A DNA stretch of 5,517 nucleotides from Candidatus Profundicultor aquiphilus (GTDB lineage: Bacteria > Atribacterota > Atribacteria > Atribacterales > Caldatribacteriaceae): contig JABUEZ010000152.1 of assembly GCA_013314795.1 (NCBI GenBank), positions 1 through 5,517 of the forward strand, read 5' to 3'. A program made the position numbers and the translations under genes. The notes under the pieces were generated by a model that was not told the DNA's origin, ran no database searches, and saw only the letters and a list, made by a program, of their open reading frames with translations. Below are positions 1 to 4,873 of the stretch, in pieces; the stretch's first letter is position 1, and each line of letters begins with the position of its first letter.

Positions 1-1653
1 CGGGTGGGAGCCGATTTCTATGCGGTGGTGGAGGCCATTCGAAAAAAACTAAACGCCAATGCTCTTCCGGTGCAAGTACCGGTGGGGAAAGAATCCGATT
101 TTGTGGGAGTTGTCGATTTAATTGAGTTAAAGGCTTATCTATATGACATTGATGAGGAAGGTCTCCGGTACCGGGTAACTGGTGTCCCTGATACCATGAA
201 ATCAGAAGTGCTTTTCCACCGGGAAAAACTTCTCGAAGCACTGGCTGAACTTGATGAAGAGATTTTTGAAAAGTATTTGAACGGAGAAGAAATCACTCCT
301 GACGAGATCCGTTATGCGATCAGGAAGAAGACCATAGAGGGGAAGTTTGTTCCAGTCCTTGCCGGTTCTGCTTTGCGAAATAAATGTGTTCAGCTTCTTC
401 TCGATGCCGTGGTATGGTATCTTCCTTCCCCTGCGGACCTTCCCTCTTTGAAGGGAATGAACCCTCGCAGTGGTGAAGAAGAGGTTCGTTTACCGCTCAT
501 CGATGAACCCTTTGCTGGTCTGGTTTTTAAAATTGTGATGGATCCTCATGCTGGAAAAATTTCTTTTGTGCGGGTTTACTCTGGAAAATTGAAAAGCGGG
601 AGTTACGTGTACAACGCTACAAAGGGAGAAAAAGAAAGAGTAAGTCGCCTGCTCATCATGCATGCAAATCGGCGGGAGGATGTGGAAGAAGTCAAAGCAG
701 GGGATCTGTGTGGTATTGTGGGTCTGCGGAAAACCACCACCGGTGATACTATCTGTGATGAACGCCACCCGATTCTTTTCGAGATACCGTCCTTCCCGGA
801 GCCGGTTATCTCAGTAGCAATTGAACCTAAAACCAGAGCAGATCAGGACAAACTGACTCTGGCTTTAAATAAACTTTCTGAGGAAGACCCTACCTTTAAG
901 GTGCGCACCGATGAAGAGACAACCCAAACTATCATTTCTGGCATGGGCGAGCTTCACCTTGAGATCATTGTTGACCGTTTGTTGCGGGAATTTAAAGTTG
1001 AAGCCAATATCGGAAGGCCTCAGGTAGCGTATAAGGAGACCATTAAATCCAAGGCAAAAGGTGAGGGAAAATTCATCCGTCAGACCGGTGGACGAGGTCA
1101 GTATGGGCATGTGGTTCTGGAAGTTGAGCCCTATGAAGGGTTTGTCTTTGAAAATAAGATATTCGGTGGAGCCATCCCTCAGGAATATGTTCCTGCGGTC
1201 CAGTCCGGAGTAAAAGAAGCTCTGGATAACGGCGTAATCAGTGGTTTTCCGGTGATCAATTTGAAGGTGCGCCTGGTTGACGGCTCGTACCATCCGGTAG
1301 ATTCTTCCGACATTGCCTTTAAGATTGCCGGAGCCATGGCCGTGAAAGAGGCCATTGAAAAGGCAAATCCGGTTATTTTGGAACCCATCATGAAAGTGCA
1401 GGTCATCGTTCCCCGGGAGTATCTGGGAGACGTGATCGGAGACCTCAACGCCCGTCGGGGTAAAGTTGAGGGCATGGAAGCCAAGGGGGATATTCAAATT
1501 GTCAATGCCAAGGTTCCCCTGGCCAGTCTTTTTGGATACGCAACGGCTCTGCGGTCTCTCACTCAGGGGAGAGCAAATTATACCATGCAGTTTTCTCATT
1601 ATCAGGAAGTTCCTTCTTCCCTGATGAAGGAGATAGTGGAGAAAAATAGATAA
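1..1653 (+). CDS. fusA: Elongation factor G, 3' part (5' end outside window)
   Basis: EF-G is the ribosomal translocase: a cytoplasmic GTPase that moves tRNA and mRNA after peptide bond formation and acts with RRF in ribosome recycling. The frame is open from base 1, and residue 1 is the Arg that follows the NKMD (G4) motif in EF-G (then VGADF), so about 140 to 150 N-terminal residues with G1 to G4 lie upstream. The GTG at 4 is therefore not the start. Visible, with that Arg as residue 1: the G' insertion, the G5 region GSALRNK (about 122-128), domain II (about 170-260), domain III with GMGELHLEI (about 314-322), domain IV with GGRGQYGHV (about 363-371) and the tip SYHPVDSS (about 429-436), and domain V with GDVIGDLNARRG and FGYATALRSLTQGRA. 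The 550 residues present plus the missing part fit the usual length near 690 to 700. It is followed after 21 nt by tuf, the classic str operon order. Identity is clear. Confidence 0.97.
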   Translation, partial: RVGADFYAVVEAIRKKLNANALPVQVPVGKESDFVGVVDLIELKAYLYDIDEEGLRYRVTGVPDTMKSEVLFHREKLLEALAELDEEIFEKYLNGEEITPDEIRYAIRKKTIEGKFVPVLAGSALRNKCVQLLLDAVVWYLPSPADLPSLKGMNPRSGEEEVRLPLIDEPFAGLVFKIVMDPHAGKISFVRVYSGKLKSGSYVYNATKGEKERVSRLLIMHANRREDVEEVKAGDLCGIVGLRKTTTGDTICDERHPILFEIPSFPEPVISVAIEPKTRADQDKLTLALNKLSEEDPTFKVRTDEETTQTIISGMGELHLEIIVDRLLREFKVEANIGRPQVAYKETIKSKAKGEGKFIRQTGGRGQYGHVVLEVEPYEGFVFENKIFGGAIPQEYVPAVQSGVKEALDNGVISGFPVINLKVRLVDGSYHPVDSSDIAFKIAGAMAVKEAIEKANPVILEPIMKVQVIVPREYLGDVIGDLNARRGKVEGMEAKGDIQIVNAKVPLASLFGYATALRSLTQGRANYTMQFSHYQEVPSSLMKEIVEKNR

Positions 1654-1674
1654 GAGGAAAAAGGAGGATATCCT

Positions 1675-2877
1675 ATGGCCAAGCAAAAGTTTGAGAGGAA
1701 AAAACCGCACGTCAACGTGGGAACCATTGGACACGTCGACCATGGTAAAACCACACTCACCGCCGCCATCACCCTGACCCTTTCCAAACACGGTCTGGCG
1801 AACTACACTCCCTTTGAACAGATCGATAAGGCTCCCGAAGAGAGAGAGCGGGGTATCACCATTGCCATTGCCCATGTGGAGTATGAAACCGAGAAACGTC
1901 ACTATGCCCACATCGACTGCCCCGGGCATGCTGACTACGTGAAGAACATGATTACCGGTGCTGCCCAGATGGATGGTGCAGTGCTGGTGGTTTCCGCTGC
2001 TGATGGTCCCATGCCCCAGACCCGAGAGCATATTCTCCTCTCCCGTCAGGTGGGAGTTCCCTATATCATCGTCTACCTCAACAAGGTGGATATGGTGGAT
2101 GACCCGGAACTCATCGAACTGGTGGAGATGGAAGTCCGGGAACTCCTGAGCAAATACGAATTCCCTGGTGATGAGATTCCCATCATCCCCGGCAGTGCCC
2201 TCAAGGCTCTGCAGTGTGGCTGTGGGAAGAGAGAGTGTGAGTGGTGTGGGAGCATCTGGAAACTCCTCGATGCCATGGATGAGTATATTCCTCTTCCCAT
2301 GCGGGAACTGGATAAACCCTTCCTCATGTCCATCGAAGACGTCTTCTCCATCACCGGTCGAGGAACGGTGGTCACCGGGAGAGTGGAGCGTGGCACCCTC
2401 AAGCTGGGGGACTCGGTGGAAATCGTAGGTCTCTCTCATGAGATCAAAAAGACCGTGGTCACCGGCATCGAGATGTTCCGCAAAATTCTGGATGAAGCTC
2501 AGGCTGGTGACAACATCGGAGTGCTCCTGCGGGGTATTGACAAAAAAGAGGTGGAACGGGGACAGGTTCTGGCAGCCCCAGGTACCATCACTCCCCATAC
2601 CCATTTCAAAGCCGAGGTATACGTCCTCACCAAAGAGGAAGGTGGTCGACACACCCCCTTCTTCAACGGCTATCGTCCCCAGTTCTATTTCCGGACCACC
2701 GATGTCACCGGAGAGATCAAACTTCCCCAGGGTGTGGAAATGGTCATGCCTGGAGACAATGCCAACCTGGAAGTAAAGCTCATCTACCCCATTGCCATGG
2801 AAAAGGGTCTGCGCTTTGCTATCCGTGAGGGAGGACGAACTGTGGGAGCCGGAGTGGTATCGGATATTATTGAGTAG
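1675..2877 (+). CDS. tuf: Elongation factor Tu
   Basis: EF-Tu is a cytoplasmic GTPase that carries aminoacyl-tRNA to the ribosomal A site. At 400 residues it has the normal length. G domain motifs are complete: GHVDHGKT (19-26), switch I RGITI (59-63), DCPGH (81-85), NKVD (136-139) and SALK (174-177). Domain II begins near DKPFLMSIEDVFSITGRGTV, and domain III includes EGGRHTPFFNGYRPQFYFRTTDVTG and ends GGRTVGAGVVSDIIE. The start is set by AAGGAGG (1661-1667), 7 nt before ATG. Two oddities: a four-Cys insert, C181-x-C183-x4-C188-x2-C191, between G5 and the end of the G domain, which looks like a small metal knuckle; and Ala64 just after GITI, where most EF-Tu have Asn. Codons are strongly biased to C-ending forms, as expected of a highly expressed gene. 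It lies between fusA and rpmG in one transcription unit. A second tuf copy elsewhere cannot be excluded. Confidence 0.98.
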   Translation: MAKQKFERKKPHVNVGTIGHVDHGKTTLTAAITLTLSKHGLANYTPFEQIDKAPEERERGITIAIAHVEYETEKRHYAHIDCPGHADYVKNMITGAAQMDGAVLVVSAADGPMPQTREHILLSRQVGVPYIIVYLNKVDMVDDPELIELVEMEVRELLSKYEFPGDEIPIIPGSALKALQCGCGKRECEWCGSIWKLLDAMDEYIPLPMRELDKPFLMSIEDVFSITGRGTVVTGRVERGTLKLGDSVEIVGLSHEIKKTVVTGIEMFRKILDEAQAGDNIGVLLRGIDKKEVERGQVLAAPGTITPHTHFKAEVYVLTKEEGGRHTPFFNGYRPQFYFRTTDVTGEIKLPQGVEMVMPGDNANLEVKLIYPIAMEKGLRFAIREGGRTVGAGVVSDIIE

Positions 2878-2890
2878 GGGGTTTAATTTC

Positions 2891-3040
2891 ATGCAAGAAC
2901 TCATCACTTTTGAGTGTACCGAATGCAAAAGGCGGAATTACCAGGGGAGCAAGAACAAGAAGAAAAAGACCGCTCGGTTGGAATTCAAAAAATATTGCCC
3001 CCATTGCCGTAAACACACTATACATAAGGAGATGCGTTGA
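2891..3040 (+). CDS. rpmG: 50S ribosomal protein L33, zinc-binding form
   Basis: A small basic protein of the large ribosomal subunit, near the E site. The 49-residue product has the usual length and retains both zinc-binding pairs, C9-x2-C12 and C36-x2-C39, with the typical FECTEC and KYCPHCRKHT contexts and a Lys-rich middle (KNKKKKTARLEFKK). This is the C+ form; many bacteria also carry a Cys-less paralogue for zinc starvation, not seen here. The ATG at 2891 is chosen because it gives the family N-terminus and follows a GGGGG Shine-Dalgarno (2877-2881) by 9 nt. That site overlaps the TAG stop of tuf, suggesting coupled translation. A longer in-frame start at 2792 lies inside tuf and is an artefact. 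The gene belongs to the tuf transcript and is followed by tRNA-Trp, a common order. Confidence 0.96.
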   Translation: MQELITFECTECKRRNYQGSKNKKKKTARLEFKKYCPHCRKHTIHKEMR

Positions 3041-3048
3041 GGTATAAT
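3020..3048 (+). promoter_or_regulatory. Probable promoter for tRNA-Trp
   Basis: A perfect -10 hexamer TATAAT (3043-3048) lies just after the rpmG stop. Transcription would start near 3055, about 4 nt before the mature 5' end of the tRNA. The -35 is weak: TATACA (3019-3024, 18-bp spacing) or ATACAT (3020-3025, 17-bp spacing), both inside the last rpmG codons. It would let tRNA-Trp be made independently of the tuf transcript. This is by sequence match only; the AT-rich spacer could match by chance. Confidence 0.55.
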
Positions 3049-3058
3049 AAATTAAGGT

Positions 3059-3135
3059 AGGTCCGTAGCTCTAACGGCCAGAGCACCGGATTCCAAATCC
3101 GGGGGTTGCAGGTTCAAATCCTGCCGGGCCTGCCA
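3059..3135 (+). tRNA. trnW: tRNA-Trp (anticodon CCA)
   Basis: A complete cloverleaf can be folded by eye. The acceptor stem is 3059-3065 with 3125-3131 (7 pairs, one T-G wobble). The D stem is GCTC/GAGC (3068-3071, 3081-3084). The anticodon stem is CCGGA/TCCGG (3086-3090, 3098-3102) around loop TTCCAAA, with anticodon CCA at 3093-3095 reading UGG. The variable loop is 5 nt (3103-3107) and the T stem is GCAGG/CCTGC (3108-3112, 3120-3124) with loop TTCAAAT. The discriminator is G3132, the usual bacterial tRNA-Trp base, and the CCA end is encoded at 3133-3135. tRNA-Trp next to rpmG and tuf is a frequent arrangement, normally followed by secE, which is absent here. Confidence 0.96.
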
Positions 3136-3170
3136 GAGTTTTTAAAGACTCCTGATTGTTTTTCTTCTTT
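3136..3170 (+). terminator. Weak intrinsic terminator-like hairpin after tRNA-Trp
   Basis: Immediately after the CCA end, 3136-3141 (GAGTTT) pairs with 3146-3151 (AGACTC): six pairs including one T-G wobble, with a TTAA loop. A pyrimidine-rich, T-dominated stretch follows at 3156-3170. The stem is short and AT-rich and the T-run begins 4 nt after it, so termination would be inefficient or helped by other factors. It is placed where the tuf-rpmG-tRNA transcript should end. Confidence 0.4.
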
Positions 3171-3248
3171 TAAAATTCTTACTCTTGTAGAGCTTGGGCT
3201 TTTAGCTCCTAGATCTCTCGGTGAAATAAACTCATACATTCTCCATCG

Positions 3249-3257
3249 TGATATAAT
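3249..3257 (+). promoter_or_regulatory. Extended -10 promoter for the beta-helix lipoprotein gene
   Basis: TGATATAAT (3249-3257) is a full extended -10 element (TGn followed by TATAAT). No good -35 is seen 16 to 18 bp upstream, which is tolerated in extended -10 promoters. Transcription would start near 3264, giving a leader of about 34 nt that ends in a strong Shine-Dalgarno. Confidence 0.55.
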
Positions 3258-3281
3258 AAGATGTCTACATCTTTTCTTGCC

Positions 3282-3288
3282 AAGGAGG
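3282..3288 (+). promoter_or_regulatory. Ribosome binding site that fixes the lipoprotein start
   Basis: AAGGAGG, continuing into GG, lies 9 nt before ATG 3298. The frame is open upstream into the tRNA gene, so this strong site together with the signal peptide that starts at 3298 decides the start. Confidence 0.85.
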
Positions 3289-3297
3289 GGTTTTACC

Positions 3298-4275
3298 ATG
3301 AATTACCGGATGGGGAGTTTTATCCCTTTTTGGTTCGTGGTGTTTTTTGTTTTGGTGAATGGATGCTATTCCATACCACCGACTGAGTCGACATCGTTGC
3401 CGGTTACGAATTCCACCCAGGGAATTTCTTTTTCCACCATCCAGGAAGCCATTGATGCTGCGTTACCCGGAGACGTAATTATCGTTGCACCAGGTACTTA
3501 TCATGAAAACATCGATTTTAAAGGGAAAAATATTACCGTCCGAAGTAGCAATCCTCCTAGTTCGCAGGCAGTCACCATTATTGATGGTAACCATGCTGGT
3601 CCGGTGGTTTCTTTCCGAAATGGAGAAGGAAACACCGCCGTCCTGGAGGGGTTTACAATCCAGAACGGAAAGGGCACTCACACCAGTGGCGGTGGAATCA
3701 CATGTATCAATTCATCTCCCACGATATTGAGCAATGTTATCATTAGTAACTCTGCCGAAAAAGGTGGAGGTATCTCTTGTTCTGCTGCTTCCCCCCAGAT
3801 TCGTGATAATAAGATTTTGTTAAACAGCGCAACCAGTGGCGGTGGAGGAATCTACTGTGGAGAGTCTTCCTCGCCAGTTATAAAGCGAAATACCATCACC
3901 ACCAACAGTGCCACTCACGCAAGTAACGGCGGTGGAATTTTCTGCAGCGATTCTACCCCCATTATTGTTTCTAACGATCTTTCGTGGAACGAAGCATCCA
4001 ATGGTGGAGGAATATATTGTTTGAGTAGCACCGTAGCGATTGCTGGAAATACTTTCACCAAAAATCAAGCAACCCAAAAGGGTGGCGGAATTTTCGTTTC
4101 AAAATCTTCAGCTGTCACGGATGCGAAAGGAAATCCATGGCCCCGTCTGAATACTCCCCCAAATGCAGAGACCCGTAACTCGTACTCTGGAAACACCCAC
4201 CAGGGAGGATTTTATTCTCCTGGAGCCGATGTCTATTTCGAACCAGAACTAACCATTACTATTCCCATGAGATGA
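3298..4275 (+). CDS. Predicted lipoprotein with right-handed parallel beta-helix repeats
   Basis: The 325-residue product begins with a signal peptide (hydrophobic 8-20) ending in LVNG-C23, an imperfect lipobox (Asn at -2), so it is probably lipid-anchored at Cys23 and faces outside the cytoplasmic membrane. A Ser/Thr/Pro-rich linker (about 24-40) follows. Residues about 45-125 (TIQEAIDAALPGDVIIVAPG, then GTYHENI and IIDGNHAGPV) are the typical opening of pectate-lyase-fold proteins of the NosD/DUF1565 type. Residues 131-270 hold six coils of 25 to 29 residues, each starting GGGI (131, 156, 182, 211, 236, 262), with SP-x-I and N-x-I/F turns; the first five have Cys two residues after the Ile. 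The motif resembles the GGGI repeats of chlamydial Pmp proteins and other surface beta-helices. The C-terminal part (about 275-325) breaks the repeat pattern. No catalytic residues of a known lyase or hydrolase could be assigned. Binding or processing of a polysaccharide is possible but unproven. It has its own promoter and faces no related neighbour. Confidence 0.85.
   Translation: MNYRMGSFIPFWFVVFFVLVNGCYSIPPTESTSLPVTNSTQGISFSTIQEAIDAALPGDVIIVAPGTYHENIDFKGKNITVRSSNPPSSQAVTIIDGNHAGPVVSFRNGEGNTAVLEGFTIQNGKGTHTSGGGITCINSSPTILSNVIISNSAEKGGGISCSAASPQIRDNKILLNSATSGGGGIYCGESSSPVIKRNTITTNSATHASNGGGIFCSDSTPIIVSNDLSWNEASNGGGIYCLSSTVAIAGNTFTKNQATQKGGGIFVSKSSAVTDAKGNPWPRLNTPPNAETRNSYSGNTHQGGFYSPGADVYFEPELTITIPMR
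3688..4110 (+). repeat. Six in-frame GGGI coil repeats within the beta-helix gene
   Basis: The coding sequence repeats a short core, seen as GGCGGTGGAATC, GGTGGAGGTATC, GGTGGAGGAATC, GGCGGTGGAATT, GGTGGAGGAATA and GGTGGCGGAATT, every 75 to 87 bases. Synonymous changes are scattered through the cores and the sequence between them is divergent. This points to old internal duplication kept for protein structure and not to recent DNA-level expansion. Confidence 0.75.
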
Positions 4276-4320
4276 AAAACAAATATCCAATATAACCCTT
4301 TTATCACGGTAAATGTTTTA

Positions 4321-4350
4321 GGAGCAATGGAAACTTTTCATCATTCCTCT
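4321..4350. repeat. Imperfect inverted repeat upstream of the Rrf2 promoter
   Basis: GAGCAATG (4322-4329) is complementary to CATTCCTC (4342-4349) at 7 of 8 positions, with G-T pairs possible on both sides and a 12-nt spacer. It ends 4 bp before the -35 box. No T-run follows on the + strand, so it is not a convincing terminator for the upstream gene. It could be an operator, but no family consensus was recognised. Confidence 0.3.
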
Positions 4351-4353
4351 ACA

Positions 4354-4382
4354 TTGACGTGAATGAGCTTTTCTTCTAAAAT
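4354..4382 (+). promoter_or_regulatory. Sigma70-type promoter for the Rrf2/PP-loop operon
   Basis: TTGACG (4354-4359) and TAAAAT (4377-4382) match the -35 and -10 consensus at five of six positions each, with an ideal 17-bp spacer. Transcription would start near 4389, leaving a leader of about 38 nt before the AUU start proposed for the regulator. The -10 hexamer TAAAAT recurs exactly 11 bp downstream (4388-4393), so a regulator bound on one face of the helix could cover the start site; this last point is speculative. Confidence 0.7.
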
Positions 4383-4412
4383 ACTATTAAAATGATTAAA
4401 TTTGTGAGTTTT

Positions 4413-4418
4413 GGGAGG
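4413..4418 (+). promoter_or_regulatory. Ribosome binding site pointing to an AUU start
   Basis: GGGAGG lies 8 nt before the ATT at 4427, the codon at which the Rrf2 family N-terminus begins. It is 44 nt or more from the TTG (4463) and ATG (4466), which have no Shine-Dalgarno of their own. The site lies in a short hairpin: TGGGA (4412-4416) pairs with TCCCA (4423-4427), including the first base of the ATT. Confidence 0.65.
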
Positions 4419-4426
4419 GAAATCCC

Positions 4427-4864
4427 ATTCACTTTTCGACCCGGTCTCGGTATGGTCTGCGATTGATGATCCAGCTGGCGCTCTTTTACGAGGAAAAGGA
4501 ATTGCTTTATCTGAAAGAGATCGCCGAAAGAGAAGAGGTGTCCGAAAAGTATCTGACACAGATTGTAATCCCTCTTAAAGCAAAAGGATTGATTACCTCC
4601 CGCAGAGGTTCAGGCGGGGGATATCGTCTCTCGCGTCATCCTTCGCAGATTAAGGCGCGAGAAGTGGTAGAAGCTTTAGAAGGAAGCATCTTGCCGGTTG
4701 ATTGTCTGGAAGGAAATACGTTCTGTAAGCGAGCACCTTTCTGCGTAGCCAGAAAGGTGTGGCAACGGGTTAGAGGAAAAATAATCGAGGCTCTGGAAGA
4801 ATTCACTCTGGAGGACCTAGCCAAGATGGGTAAAGAAAACCGGCCGATGGAATACTCCATTTGA
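4427..4864 (+). CDS. Rrf2/IscR-family transcriptional regulator, probable AUU start
   Basis: A winged-helix DNA-binding regulator, usually a homodimer; family members sense Fe-S clusters, NO or cysteine supply. Read from ATT 4427, the product is 145 residues and opens (M)HFSTRSRYGLRLMIQLAL, the family signature M-K/R-x-S-T-K/R-x-R-Y-G-L-R. The helix-turn-helix lies at about 28-52 (LKEIAEREEVSEKYLTQI) and the wing at about 59-68 (RRGSGGGYRL). Three Cys, C93-x6-C100-x5-C106, match the IscR cluster ligands in place and nearly in spacing, but the fourth ligand of E. coli IscR, His three residues after the last Cys, is Arg here (CVARKVW). No ATG, GTG or TTG exists upstream in frame back to the TAA at 4397. 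The TTG at 4463 or ATG at 4466 would delete the first 12 or 13 residues of the first helix. The stop is 9 nt before the next gene, so the two are probably cotranscribed and the regulator may control itself. Family is clear; the effector is inferred. Confidence 0.9.
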   Translation: MHFSTRSRYGLRLMIQLALFYEEKELLYLKEIAEREEVSEKYLTQIVIPLKAKGLITSRRGSGGGYRLSRHPSQIKAREVVEALEGSILPVDCLEGNTFCKRAPFCVARKVWQRVRGKIIEALEEFTLEDLAKMGKENRPMEYSI

Positions 4865-4867
4865 GGA
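4863..4867 (+). promoter_or_regulatory. Ribosome binding site overlapping the Rrf2 stop
   Basis: GAGGA overlaps the TGA stop of the regulator. It is too near the ATG at 4868 and well placed (6 nt) for the ATG at 4874, so it favours the second Met as start and suggests translational coupling. Confidence 0.6.
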
Positions 4868-4873
4868 ATGAAA

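Noticed and set aside
2792..2890. Longer rpmG start inside tuf
   Set aside because: It would add 33 residues not found in L33. ATG 2891 has a Shine-Dalgarno and gives the normal 49-residue protein.
865..2928. A 687-codon open frame on the - strand spanning fusA and tuf
   Set aside because: It is antisense to two certain, highly conserved genes. Its translation is His/Gly/Ser-rich with no recognisable domain. Long antisense frames arise from the strong codon bias of tuf and fusA.
3059..3135. tRNA-Trp 3' end as an integrase attachment site
   Set aside because: No duplicate of the tRNA 3' end and no integrase gene was seen in the window.
3190..3208. Inverted repeat GAGCT/AGCTC between tRNA-Trp and the lipoprotein gene
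   Set aside because: It has only five pairs with a 9-nt loop and no T-run after it. It is probably chance.
3106..3297. Upstream extension of the lipoprotein reading frame into the tRNA gene
   Set aside because: It begins inside tRNA-Trp and has no ribosome site. The strong AAGGAGG and the signal peptide set the start at 3298. The extension does not resemble SecE.
3688..4110. Regularly spaced short repeats as a possible CRISPR or minisatellite
   Set aside because: The repeats are in frame and differ by synonymous changes, encode GGGI beta-helix coils and have no conserved palindromic unit.
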